A stretch of 64,000 nucleotides of DNA from Boswellia sacra (Eukaryota; Streptophyta; Magnoliopsida; Sapindales; Burseraceae). The DNA lies in the NCBI GenBank assembly GCA_013180625.2, contig SNVD02012294.1, positions 1-64,000 of the forward strand, in the 5' to 3' direction. The notes under the pieces were generated by a model that was not told the origin of the DNA, made no database searches, and saw nothing but the letters and a program-made list of their open reading frames with translations. The translations under genes and the position numbers were made by a program. Positions 10,974-22,450 of the stretch are shown here, in pieces (the stretch's first letter is position 1; the number at the start of each line of letters is the position of its first letter).

Positions 10974-12181
10974 CTGTGTAGATCATTTTTCCTTATGAGG
11001 ATTCTAAATAAGAGTTTTTAATAGATTGAGAGAAATACATATATAACAAATTTAAATTTAAAAAAATAAATCAAATTACGATGAATGAATACTAATGATC
11101 AGTTTACTATACCCAACTCAACCCATGGTATACCCTAGCTAGACCCTAATAATCAATTGTCCACTTTTCCGTAACAGTTTGAGATGAATCTTCTATAATC
11201 TTGTATTTTTTTACTTCCCTACCTTCTGACTTATTTATTTCCATCTGTCTTTATCGATCCATGTACATGTACTCTTTAGTTATCAGTTTATTTTTGCATT
11301 TTAACGTCAGGGGTATCGCACCTCTTCCTCAAATTATTCATATTCTCTCTTCTTTGATTCAAAACTTTACTGAGAAAATTTGATCGCGGAAAGAGAGAGC
11401 TTAGTTTGTTTTTTTTCATGATTTGGTTGATCTGGATTTACTTTTTAATAACTGCTTACTTGAAGCTTGCTTAAATTTGGAGCGGCGAGATCTGATCTCA
11501 TCCGTGTGGTGATTGTGATGTTCGGGTCCAGTTTCGGGCCTTCAGATCGTGGTTTTGGTTTTTTTGGGTCTAAATTTGTGTTTGTGTGTGTTTGTTTGAA
11601 ATTGGGAATTGCAGTTTTGGTTGTTATGGTGGCATCTGACGAGATGAAATTAATGTTGTGCTTTGTTTATAAGAATCTTTGATCTGACGAGTTTTGGTTT
11701 TTTATGAAGGCATGAAATTTAGTTTGTGCTTTGCTTGAATTAATATTGAGAAAATCGTTTGGGTTGAATAATCTAACAAGCTTGAGGAATTTGTTTAAGG
11801 GTAAGGAAATGGGTTCCCGTGACTGCAGCAATGGTGGGGACTAGGTTTAGACCTAGGGTTAGGGTCATTTGAGGAATGGAAGAAGAGAGGGATAATCAAT
11901 CCAGGGTAAAAATGTCATTTTTCATCTTCCGTTAGTATAAAATTAGACTGATTTCGTTAAATGGGGTATACGATATCAAAAAATAAAACTAAAAATAGCG
12001 CAATTATATAAATACAAAAATTATTTTCCGTCTTATATTAAGGTACACTTTACATGTATTTTTTGATATAATTCTCTTTGTAGTTTTGAAAAGAAATCCC
12101 TAACCAAGTTGGAGGAAGCTTTTTTAATTTTAGCAAAGCATTAATTTTTAATTTTTATGACCCAACGAAAATTTAACTTTT

Positions 12182-12230
<49 letters not shown>

Positions 12231-12760
12231 AGATAAGTTGTTATATTAAATTTTTAAATAAATTGATGAAAAATGCTTGTCAAATCTGTCGAGGTGACAA
12301 GCACCAATTGTCAAGTTGGTGGACATTGCTCATTTGAGACGTTGAGCTAACAAGTGATGCTAGTAATTAAAAGTGAGGAGTTAATGAGCGATGCTTGTGA
12401 ACTTGAAAACTATGTATTAGCAATGTTTTCTAGCAACATATTTAGAATCATATATTTGTCTTTTAAGATTGAACTTAAATTCACTAAAAATTAAAGAGCC
12501 CTCAACTTGACCATTATCGCAATTAGCTTATAATCCATCTCTCGGTGAATTTGTGTGTTTTGTCTAAATAGCCTTTGTTATAAATTTCACTTTCACTATT
12601 TAAGGGAAGTGGAGAAGAGAGTAAGGTGGTAAGTTGAGAAAAATATTTGGTATAATTGATTACTTAACCAACGCTTTGTTCATTCATGATCATGAATCAA
12701 GTGATAAAATTATTTTATTGATTTTGTAAGCAAAGTTGAATAGTTACTAAGTTCCCTTAC
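10974..12760 (-). other. predicted second intron of the DUF247 gene
   Basis: Bounded by GTAAGG (donor, 12760) and CTACACAG (acceptor, 10974) on the minus strand. It holds an AT dinucleotide repeat (about 12185-12228) and, on the plus strand at about 11380-11900, a T/G-rich stretch resembling a plant leader intron but without a recognisable coding frame. Nothing else identifiable is seen. Confidence 0.45.
12185..12228. repeat. AT dinucleotide microsatellite
   Basis: About 22 uninterrupted TA/AT units, seen directly. Confidence 0.95.
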
Positions 12761-12970
12761 CTTAGCAGCTTGCACACGTGATGGTGGAGGAGGTGGTGGC
12801 GGCGGTGGTGGAACCGTTTGTACCTTTGGTTGGTACTCCTCAATGTGTAATGCAATTTCCAAGGATTCAAACTTCTTTTCCGCAATGCTGCTAGACCAGT
12901 TTTTCCTAAGGTCATTCATCTTTTGTGTTATCAACATTCCGATCTTCAATCTTGGCACTCTCCCCACTTT
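12761..12970 (-). CDS. DUF247 gene, predicted second exon (hybrid)
   Basis: A 210-base open segment, exactly 70 codons, lies between an acceptor (CTACTCAG, exon starts 12970) and a donor (AAG then GTAAGG, intron starts 12760), both phase 0. Its first part, KVGRVPRLKIGMLITQK, is a diverged copy of the start of the main exon (KVGRVPAFLIGMFITKK), down to the shared EIALHIE motif. Its last part, a run of ten prolines then SRVQAAK, is a copy of the end of the upstream exon (nine prolines, RPVQATK). There is no ATG at the front. Splicing into 9489-10973 would keep the frame. It could instead be a dead duplicate. Confidence 0.55.
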
Positions 12971-14675
12971 CTGAGTAGATATTTTGATGAAAATTCTAAA
13001 TTAGGATTCTTAACGAAAAGTTCAAAACAAAATAAATAAATTAAGAATCACTTCAATTTTAATGTTGAGTTAACTCGATAACTCATGGCCCGACTGCTGT
13101 AACCGAAATATGTCAAAAACGAAATTTGATTATGCTAATATAAAACAATTATTTAATTGAACATTAGCAATATATTAATTACAACATGTATATAGATATT
13201 TAAGTTTTAATTAAACGTGCAAATTTAAACATTAATTCGTTGAATTAAATATAAATAACTTTTAACTCGCAACTGTTTAAGGGCGAAAATTTGCAATATA
13301 GTATGCTGAAACAATAATCAACTTTAAAATTGAAAAGAGAGAGAGAAAAAAAAAAAAGAAAACCTTTTTGTGACATCAGTTTTAAAAATTGTTGTGTTTT
13401 CAAATGTAATAGATTTGATCCGTTTATTACATTTATTTTCGAAGTATTGTCATATGTATATCATCAAAATGAATATGTGTATAAAAAATAGGTCAAAATA
13501 GATGAAGGGAAAAAAAATCAAATCTAACCCATGACATTTATTGGACGTGCTTTTTTTTTATTCTTATAATTAAAATTCCATGAATCTTCTCTAATCATTT
13601 ATTTCGTGTTTCTTTCGTTACTCAATCTAGTAGTTTTCTCTGTCTTCCTCAGGTACACGTATCTTTTTCTATTTTTTCCCTATCAGTCCATATACTCTTA
13701 TTCATCATTATTCTATTTCTCTTTCTTTTAAAACCCAAATATTTGTTGAATAGAAGTGTCATGTTCAGAAACTGTTTGAAATTGTTGTGAAAATAATTAG
13801 TTGCAGAACATTATAAAGTGAATCAGCTGTGAAACAAATTGCAAATGTTCGGTAAAGTTTATTTATTGAATTTTGTCTTTTAAAAGTATGTATATGTATG
13901 TTCGGCAAATTTAAACTTATAAAGTGCTTTTGAAATTGTATATAATGATAAAAATAAACATAATTTGTAAGTTAGATAAATATTGATAGATATGTTAAAA
14001 TTTATTAAAAATAATAGAAGAAAAATTAATATAATTTGAAAATATGTATATTTATTCCAAATCATCGTCATGCATGGACACATTTGACCAAATGGATGAG
14101 GACCAGAATTCACAATCGAATTTCTTATAACGCAAAATGATCAACCTTCACCAATCATTTTAGTGGTGACAAGAATCCTTTTCTTTTCTTTTTTTCAAAA
14201 TAAAAATAAAAAATTATGTACTTATTTGTTAAAAAGAATGATCTAACTTAAATAAACATGCTATAATGCAAAATTATTTAGTAATCTATTATATTATAAG
14301 GATAATTTGGATATTTTATAATTAAAAAAAATCTCCTGATTACCGACCAAATAGACTTCTAGGAGCACGGGATTTTCAAAAAAATCCGTTTTAAAGCTGT
14401 TTTGCAAGCACCGCAAGTATTGGAGAACTTGTCATTGTGTGCTTTGTTTTTTTTTTTTTTTTCTGTGTTTTGTATAAATATCTTCGTGTTCCGATTTTAT
14501 CCCTTGCTATTTACTGAATTAGACCTGGGTAATTAATGTGGTAAGCTGAGAAAAAATATTAGAAATAATTGATCATTAATTTAACCAACATTTTCTTCCT
14601 TCATGAAATAAGTAATGATATATTAATTATTTTATTTCGTTAACATACTTTAAATAGTTACTAATTAAGCCTTAC
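12971..14675 (-). other. predicted first intron of the DUF247 gene
   Basis: Lies between donor GTAAGG at 14675 and acceptor CTACTCAG at 12971 on the minus strand. It is AT-rich with no gene seen. The donor-proximal 180 bases (about 14500-14675) match, with changes, those after the second exon (about 12570-12760), showing that exon end and intron start were duplicated together. Confidence 0.45.
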
Positions 14676-14876
14676 CTTAGTAGCTTGTACAGGACGTGGT
14701 GGCGGCGGAGGAGGAGGTGGTGGTGCAGGAACGGGCATGGAGTATTTCTGATGGATTTTTTCACCGCCGCTGCCACTTGTCTGCCCTACTTGAAGCAAAT
14801 TCATGGATTTTTTATCCGTGAAGTGGTTGGCAGGAGGATGAGGTCCAATCTCAGTGCCTTCACTTGCTTCATCCAT
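14676..14876 (-). CDS. DUF247 gene, predicted first exon (proline-rich)
   Basis: ATG at 14874-14876 opens MDEASEGTEIGPHPPANHF, followed by a glycine/serine patch, nine prolines and RPVQATK, ending at AAG before GTAAGG. The 201 bases are 67 codons, phase 0. Joined to 12761-12970 and 9489-10973 this predicts a protein of about 631 residues, ignoring the TAG. The proline run would be a flexible N-terminal extension, unusual for DUF247 proteins. An earlier in-frame ATG is not present. It might belong to a separate short gene, so linkage is inference. Confidence 0.5.
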
Positions 14877-14971
14877 TTTGTGCTTTCCTGCTAGTGCCAC
14901 TGCTACACATGTACATATTAACCGACTGATGCTTATATGATTTGTGTGGATGGTGGACTTGGGCCCTTGAG

Positions 14972-14982
14972 GCTATTTATGG
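14972..14982 (-). promoter_or_regulatory. TATA-like box upstream of the DUF247 first exon
   Basis: Minus strand reads CATAAATAG, about 100 bases before the ATG at 14876, a usual plant spacing. No other element was recognised here. Confidence 0.4.
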
Positions 14983-15525
14983 AGGAGTTGAAGAAGCAAA
15001 TGAATAAACAAGTGTGACGAAACCCTGAGGACAGTTTCAAACGTCATGCGTGACATTTCTACAGAAAACTTTTAGACGTGCGGATTGACAAATATCTAGA
15101 ATAGGTGAGCCAAAATAAATATTTCCCAAACTTTACGTACTAGTGTTTCAGCTGACGGTGTAAACTAACAAGTGGGACTGAGAAGTATCCTCTTAAGGTG
15201 TTGCATTAAAAAAAACGACAAGTAGATGTTGCACGTTATAAATCGGAAACCCAACCTTGCCCATTTAGAAAAAGCTACGCGCTGCAGCTGCCATGGTTTA
15301 TTACGATTTACAATATTAAAGAAGCTTGGAGATAGTTAGCACTTGTGGACATTGAATGAATTATCCATATACAAAACACATTTTTCTTCTTAATGTGTTG
15401 TGTATCCCATATAATAATACATGCAATTTGTTTAAGTCGATATAAGTGACTAAAGGTAAATAATATGAGATGCCAGATGAAAAGGAATGAGTAAAAGAAA
15501 GAGAGATAGATATATGCCAAGTCAA
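14983..15525. other. spacer without recognisable gene
   Basis: AT-rich sequence upstream of the DUF247 gene. Short open frames occur by chance but show no family motif. Confidence 0.4.
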
Positions 15526-15533
15526 CTGATGAG

Positions 15534-16746
15534 CAGAGACGGAGCCAGCAATTTCATTAAAAGGGAGGGGAGGGGAAGTAAAATTTTTTACATAATCATA
15601 TTTATGAACATTAATTTGTTTTATCTAAGTGTTTGGTCTTAATTGGAGAAAACAAGAGGGATACTAAATATGGTTATTTGGACATGAAATCTGAAAACAA
15701 ATATTCAATCATATTCACACTTCAAATTTGAAAAGAAATGGTTATTGTTATGGAAGAATATGTGTTCTACAATTATTTATGTAAAAATCATTACGAGATT
15801 GTACAAGACATTTTAGCTTATGAGCCATCAGAGTTGAAGGTGATTTTTCTAGCTTAGCAGCAATCATAATGAGATTATACAAGATATTTTAGCTTATGAG
15901 CCAACAGAGCTGAGGATTGTCTTTCCTGCTTAGCATTACTGATTGAACTATCACTCTTTTAGTTTTGCACTTATCATCTCTCTTTTAGCCAAACATACAT
16001 ATACTTAATATATATCTAGATAGTTTTACATAAATCTATTCACTCCAAACTTATAATTGTGAAATTATTGATTATTATAAGTAAAAATGATGAACTTTTT
16101 AACTCCATTGATCTCACAACCATAACATTAATAATGAACAAGGAGTTAGTCACAAATTTATATTAAAAATGTAACTCAAAAAATTAATATATATATATAT
16201 ATATATATGGAGAGAGAGAGGAAAGGATTTATAACCTTATTTTTTATATATAATTTCTTACATATATTATGAGTTATTAGTTCATAATTAGAACCATACA
16301 CAACTATATATGTTTACACACACTCTTCTAAATGATTAGGGGATATAATTATATAACAAGAAGAAATAAAAGAGTTGTCAAAAGTTGTTGATAGTCAACA
16401 ATATTCAATCATAAAAGAATTATTGAACATAGTTATTTGGACTTTAGATTTAAAAATAAAGGGTTATCAGAGGAAGTTTTTCCTTTTAATTTTTTTAAGA
16501 GTTAAGTCATAGACTTTAATTAGTTTTAAGAATCATTTAATTAATTAAATATCAAAATATAATGATGGGTTTTGTTTAACATATATTGGTTTTTAATAGG
16601 CTCAAAGAAGGAAATATAACTTTATAAGATTATAAACAGCAAGGGCATTACAGTTATTTTATAAAATATATATGGAGGATTTAGGAATTTTGAAAAGTTG
16701 AGAAGGGGCAACTGCCCCTCCTGGGCCTTAATTGGCTCTGTCCTTG
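15534..16746. mobile_element. hAT-type non-autonomous DNA transposon
   Basis: 1213 bp bounded by inverted ends CAGAGACGGAGCCA (left) and CAAGGACAGAGCCA (right, read inward), 12 of 14 matching, and flanked by CTGATGAG (15526-15533) and CTAATGAG (16747-16754), an 8-bp target duplication with one mismatch. CAG-type ends with 8-bp duplications define the hAT superfamily. No transposase frame is present. Inside is a two-copy 76-bp tandem repeat and an AT/GA microsatellite (about 16184-16223). Confidence 0.75.
15786..15937. repeat. 76-bp tandem duplication inside the hAT element
   Basis: Two diverged copies starting at 15786 and 15862, both with GAGATT-TACAAGA-ATTTTAGCTTATGAGCC. No coding frame is preserved. 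Confidence 0.8.
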
Positions 16747-16754
16747 CTAATGAG

Positions 16755-16993
16755 TGTAGAAGGAGAACTACTCAAAGGCAAGGCCAGACAAGCCCAAGCA
16801 GGGTTTTACCAAAAAATAATTTTGCAAGTTTTCCCAAAAACAAGCCAAAAATTTTATTGTGACTCAAAAGACCCCTTACACAATTGAAACAATATATGTG
16901 TATATTCATTTCCTTAATTTTACTTAACTCATCTCTAATCTCTCCCGATTATATATTCTCTCAAGATAATTATTTTACTCTTAAGTAATTATT
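16755..16993. other. spacer between two hAT-like elements
   Basis: 240 bp with no gene or repeat recognised. Confidence 0.4.
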
Positions 16994-17599
16994 AATATAT
17001 TCAGTAACGGACGCAGGATTAAACTTCTAGACGGACTGAGTTGGCGGAGTTATGTAAATAATTTATTAATAAATTAATCCAAAAAATATATCAATAAAAA
17101 AGTATATTATAAAAATAAAAATATTAATATTAATAACATATAAAAAGTAATAATTATATTAAAATTGTATATAGGGAACTTATGAGTACTTTAGTTAGAA
17201 ACTCATGGCAAATCCTTTGTTAAGAAATCTATTTAAACTAGTTTCTTATTTATTTAATATATAGGATATCAATTATTACTCTAATAGAAAACTTACTTAT
17301 ATAAAAAATTCTTATTTAATTAAGAAATATTATTTTCCAATTTAAAGAATATTTAATTAATTAATATAATGAAAACAAAAAATTTGCGGACCTATCAATT
17401 TAAAATATCAATTATATTCTTATATCAATTTAGGTCAAATAAAATATTTGGGGAGGCCGAAATAGTAAAACTTAATATATATTATCTATTTCATATAATA
17501 TTCATAAGAAAATTTTATATATGTATTGCTTTGTAAGTTCTAAAGTTATAGATTTAGTTACGTCAATTAAAACAGAAGCAGTTAAATAAAACGTAACGA

Positions 17600-17700
17600 G
17601 CAGAAAAGTAAAAGTGCATAGCCAACTTTTACGTAGTTCGGCTATAACCAAGCCTACATCTACGGACAGCTAAATTGTAATTCACTAAGTTGTTCCAGAT
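17600..17700 (-). repeat. copia LTR (R/U5-type) relic
   Basis: The minus strand carries the phrase TAGCTGTCCGTAGATGTAGG followed by an A-rich ATAACC-GAACTACGTAAAA, a diverged form of the corresponding segment in the Sirevirus-like LTRs at 39020-39070 and 48285-48330. Ends are not defined. Confidence 0.5.
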
Positions 17701-18323
17701 TACAAACTACTCAGATTTACAATAATAGAAACCCTTTCTCACTCGCTCACCTTTCTTTGTAACCTTACAATCCCTCCAAAAGCTCCAACCTTAGTAAACC
17801 AACTTCCTAACCTTGCTACATATTTTTTGTTACGACTAACATAACTATACTAGTTAAGACAGACATAACATCGGTAACTGGTACAAACTCACATAGGACA
17901 GACATTAAAGGTTCAACTCCATTAAGCTCCACACGATCTAACACACCATAAAAGCTTTGTAGCTTCAACCAACACAGGCCTGACGGATGCACTAATGACT
18001 TATGCTCTACATGTTGAAGCGTTGTGATCTCATAAGCTTTGACATCATCTATATATAGTGGTTGCTTTCCTTGTCGCCTTGGGATCACTTTAATGCTTTC
18101 CAAATTTGCATGCAACATATAAATAGAAAAAATCTTCAGTTTAGGATATTCATCAATAGCACAATAAATAAATCTTCTCTGTATGTAGTGCACATCCAGT
18201 AGGTTTTTATTGCATAAAGATTTTCAAAAATCTTTCTGATATCTTCTTTAAAGATCTTTCCAAAAGTTCTATACAATAAACTATGCAAATCTCAAATGCT
18301 TTAGGAAACGACGTCATATTAGG

Positions 18324-18565
18324 GTGTCATGCTACGGTACATCTGATGTATCGATACATCAATTTTCAAAATTGTATAAAAGTTATAAATTGGTGTATAA
18401 AAGTTGTAAACAAGTGTAAAAAAGTTATAAATACAACCTTTATATACTCATTTATAACTTTACAATTTTTATATATTTATTTATAACTTTTATACATTTC
18501 TTTACAACTTTTATACAATTTTAAAAATTGATGTATGATACATACAATATACCATAGGAATTTCC
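18324..18565. mobile_element. MITE with long imperfect inverted repeats, 9-bp target duplication
   Basis: A 242-bp unit flanked on both sides by the identical 9-mer CATATTAGG (18315-18323 and 18566-18574). Its halves are imperfect inverted repeats around AATTTT-AAAATTGTATAAAAG, so single strands would fold into a long hairpin. A 9-bp duplication is typical of Mutator-like elements. It has no coding capacity. Confidence 0.75.
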
Positions 18566-19028
18566 CATATTAGGATATTCAACAATGTATCAGCATAGAG
18601 AACTTTTCCAAGGCAACATTAAATAAAAATCTTTCCTAGGTTTAAAACCAGATTCTGGAAATCTTAAATATTCTGAAAATAAAAGACAATTATGTCTTTC
18701 CTAACTGGAAGCAATCGAACAAGGGAAAATATTACCTTTCTTGTTTTTCTCCCAAATTGCCAACATAACAAGGACACGTGGCATGACCAATCTTGGATCA
18801 ACATGCTTGGAGGAGTCGGACCCCCCTAGGCCTTCATTACGGTCCACCCCTGATTACATTAGGATTTTTTTTGTTTAATGAGTTTGACAAATTAATTAAT
18901 TTTGATGTTGTACATTGTGTAAGTTATAAGAAGATTTAAGTTAGGTTCTTATTCTCTAGATTTATTTTGTAAGTTTGATGAATTAGTTTTATACATTTAA
19001 TTTGTTAAACTATTCGTGATGTAGTTCT

Positions 19029-19342
19029 GGGATAATATCATAAACCACCCCTAAAGTTTAGCTAATTATCATGCGGAAAGCCTCTTATGTAAATATATCA
19101 ACGCGGTCCCTAACGTTTACGTTTAAGCTTCATCCAGGTCCAGCCAACAGATTCCGTTAGCTTTCAAATTAACGTTTTGGGGTATTTTAGTAAAATGACA
19201 TAATTCAATTGGGATAATATCATAAACCACCCCTAAAGTTTAGCCAATTATCATGCGGAAAGCCTCTTATGTAAATATATCAACGCAGTCCCTAACATTT
19301 GCGTTTAAGCTTCATCTAGATCCAACCAACAGATTTCATTTG
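19029..19342 (+). repeat. left tandem terminal repeats of the Mutator-type element
   Basis: Full 182-bp unit followed directly by a second copy whose last 50 bp are lost; the first 131 bp of the two differ at only a handful of bases. Confidence 0.85.
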
Positions 19343-19939
19343 TGTAGAAACTGAGAAAAAAATAAAAATATCATTTTACCCTTACTTTTATATCATTTCT
19401 TCTTTTTTTTTCGCAGCCAAAAATCCAATCCCTTTTCACACCCACAGTTACCTCACGCCAACCTCTCAATCTCAAAACGTAGCTTTGGCTGGCTACTGGT
19501 TCTTGATAAAATTTCAGTTTGAGAATTTTTTTTTGTCTTTATTTTGTTGCTTCATTTCAATGCGTAGTGTCTGTGAATGTTTTCTTAGGTTGAGAAAATT
19601 TTTAACGAAGTTAGTGAGGAGAAAGAAAAGCATGCCAGTTTTGTGTTTTAGAGTTTTTGCATAATTTTTTTAAACATAATTGTTGAAATAATCTAGATTT
19701 AATTTTGAATATTTGATTCTTTTTTTTTAATAACTTTGTGATTGAGTTGAGATATTGGGTGTTGATGGTGGAGGAAAATTCGGTGCTATCATGGTGGAGT
19801 CTTATGACGTATATTTTTTTATTTAAATGAATTTGATAGTGGTGATAGTGGCTATGGTGGTTATGGATGGTGATGCTTGTTTGATATGAAATGAAGATTT
19901 TAGAAAAGAAAATTCAAGGGTTAGTTTTATGTTTACTGA

Positions 19940-20303
19940 AATAAAATTATGTCATTTTACTAAAATACCACAAAATGTTAATTTGAAAGCTAGCGGAATT
20001 TGTTGGCTGGACCTGGATGAAGCTTAAAGGCAAACGTTATGGACCGCACTGATATATTTACATAAGAGGCTTTACGCATGATAATTAGCTAAACTACGGG
20101 GGTGATTTATGATATTATCCCAATTGAATTATGTCATTTTACTAAAATACCCCAAAACGTTAATTTGAAAGCTAACGGAATCTGTTGGTTGGACCTGGAT
20201 GAAGCTTAAACGCAAACGTTAGGGATCGCACTGATATATTTACATAAGAGGCTTTCCGTATGATATTTGGCTAAACTTTAGGGGTGGTTTATGATATTAT
20301 CCC
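19940..20303 (-). repeat. right tandem terminal repeats of the Mutator-type element
   Basis: Two full 182-bp units in inverse orientation to those at 19029-19342, joined at 20121/20122. Confidence 0.85.
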
Positions 20304-20309
20304 GTACTA

Positions 20310-22450
20310 TATTGTATAAGATATTAGATATTAAAATGTTCTCTTTTTTTTTTTAATCTTCAAGTTTTTAATTTGAATTACATTATGGAGATTTGATTTG
20401 TGGGTCTTATAAATTAGTTATAATTTCTTATTTCATAAATTTCAACAAATTTATTATCATGCCTGTAACATATTGTATAAGATATTACAGTGTGTAAGAA
20501 AGAAGAGGTTGAAAATTGTTTAAGAAGAGGGTGGTGAACAGTTGATGCAAGAGCCGAGAAATAGCCTGCATTTATAGAAGTTAGGGAGGGCATGCACGTG
20601 TGTCTTCATGCACGCGCGAGTAAGGCACAGGTGTCAAGCCCTCTTTTAGGTGCCACCCTCCCCTTTTAGGCACTAGGCCTCCTTCTTCACGCTCAAGCCT
20701 ATTTTTCCTTCATGCGCGGTCTGATTTAGATTAATTTCAAGAGCGATTTGATTTTCTGGGCTTCTTTTTGTGGGCTATTGGGTTTTTTAGAAATTTTTGG
20801 GGTTTTCTAAGCTTTTTTTTTTTGGCCCAACTTGGTCCTTTTGGGTTTTCATGTGTATGGGGTTTGCATATTTGGGTTGGTTTTGGGCATTTAGGGTATT
20901 TTTTGTCTGTTTTCAAGTCAATGGTACACATCACTCAGTATAGCTCTCATCATCAAGCAAAACCTCTTCACTACGGAGCTCAAACCATAAGCACGAAATC
21001 AATGTTTACAGCCACTACTAGTCCTTGTTAAACATTGCATCATATATTGTTGAATATGTTAAGTGTCACAAATAACCATCTCTTAACACGATCACGATAT
21101 GTAAACTTTATGTTTGGTCCATTTTATAATTTACTTCTTTATAACATCCTGACTCGTATTTAATACTTTGTAATATGTGTGGCGCTTCATGAACAACCTT
21201 CAAGAGGTGGCCCATATGCATACGCAAGGCCTAACACCCCGGTCTATTGTTAGATACTGTCCGCTTTGTAAACAGTTCGTTATTGTTTTGTTTTCAAGCT
21301 TTATAACCCAAAAGATCTTTAACAACTTAAAGAGCCCACAGAGTATCTAAACTCTTATCACATATCATTCCCAAGCGATTTAGGATGTACATTCACTCCC
21401 TTAAGAATCAAGCATCCTCGCTTAATTGGGCTTACGTCTTTAGGGTGTCTTGCAACATCGGACTTAAATCCTTGATCTTACACTTCGATTGGACTCAACT
21501 CTTCGATTGAGCTCAACTCTGATACCATTATTGGAAGTGTGCTCACCAATGTCAAACCCAGATCCTTTTCTGGCAATCCGAGGATATCTCAAAACACGAT
21601 CTTCACATTCACGATGTGTGAATATTATAAGGACACCAATAAGGTTCCACAGAGAACCCCACCAAAAAAAACAAAGAAAGTTAAGGGGGAGAGAGCACGC
21701 ATATTATTATTATTCTGAGGTGGAGTGGAGTTGTGTTTCTGTACGGTAGGATTTTTGTGAGCCTTTAAAATAGAGCCGCACTCAAACACTAATCGATAGA
21801 TCCCACCTTTCTAGGATTCTTATCCAATTATGTTATAATCCCATTAATTAAGGGATATTAGATAATTGTTGGAATTTGAATTAATTATTTAATTATGAAA
21901 TGCAATTAAATAAATTAATATTATCACATGAGTCAAGCCCACTATGATCGTCCCATATCCAATAAACTTGATTAATTTTCACAATTCTTTTATTTTTTAT
22001 TAGTTGATCTAGGAATAATATTATCTCCCAATGTATATGCAGAGCTCTATAGCTCTATATTTCACGTATTTATCAAATATTCAATGTAGCTTGATAACAA
22101 TTTAGTGACGTATCCAAACAATGAAGCAAACTTCTTGAATAATTTAGACACTTTACTCGCATAGGATAGATAATACATAACTAATCAATAAAATAAAAAA
22201 TCATGATTTAGTTAAAAATTTAAAGAATCTTGGCTCCCTCTTATTCATAGTTATTCTCAAGTCTAAACTATTTCTTAGTACATTTTATATCTCCTAAAAT
22301 ATTGAACTATCTCATGGTCGAGTATATCTAAAGACTTGTTTGAATGTGAACTTCATATGGTTTTCCTAGATCTAGAGTAATTTTCAGATTTTGGATAGGA
22401 AAGAGGGAGAAAATAAGAGAGTAAATCCTTAAAGAGAGGGAAAATTGGTT
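20310..22450 (-). mobile_element. LTR retrotransposon relics, minus orientation
   Basis: At 21515-21526 the plus strand reads CTCTGATACCA, complement of the copia-type TGGTATCAGAG primer site. Left of it is a spacer-like sequence (about 21180-21480) resembling non-coding LTR/TRIM-type repeats (TACTGTCCGCTTTG). At about 20570-20580 the minus strand has a TATA-like CTATAAATGC followed by a leader-like sequence, as in an LTR promoter. No coding domain and no matched LTR pair was found, so several pieces may be mixed. Confidence 0.35.

Larger units (their letters stand above)
17002..18852. mobile_element. possible second hAT-like element, heavily diverged
   Basis: The left edge CAGTAACGGAC and the inward-read right edge CAGGGGTGGAC share CAG and GGAC, and are flanked by AATATATT (16994-17001) and ATTACATT (18853-18860), 6 of 8 matching. 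This fits an old hAT insertion but is weak. Inside are a copia LTR relic near 17625-17690, an unassigned minus-strand frame of 125 codons (17816-18193), and a MITE at 18324-18565. Confidence 0.35.
19029..20303. mobile_element. Mutator-type non-autonomous element with doubled terminal repeats
   Basis: Both ends start, read inward, with GGGATAATATCATAAACCAC. Each terminal repeat of about 182 bp occurs twice in tandem: left units at 19029-19210 and 19211-about 19342 (second cut short); right units at 19940-20121 and 20122-20303. The GGGATAAT..CC(C)CT start is common to plant Mutator-like families. The unique core (about 19343-19939) has no transposase. I could not see a convincing 9-bp target duplication, so the superfamily is inferred from the ends. 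Confidence 0.65.

Noticed and set aside
11467..11682. A 71-codon plus-strand frame in a T/G-rich stretch.
   Set aside because: Looks like a leader or intron by composition and has no recognisable protein motif.
12967..12970. A start codon at the GTG before GRVP in the DUF247 exons.
   Set aside because: Plant nuclear genes rarely start at GTG, and a splice acceptor in phase lies just before it in both exons.
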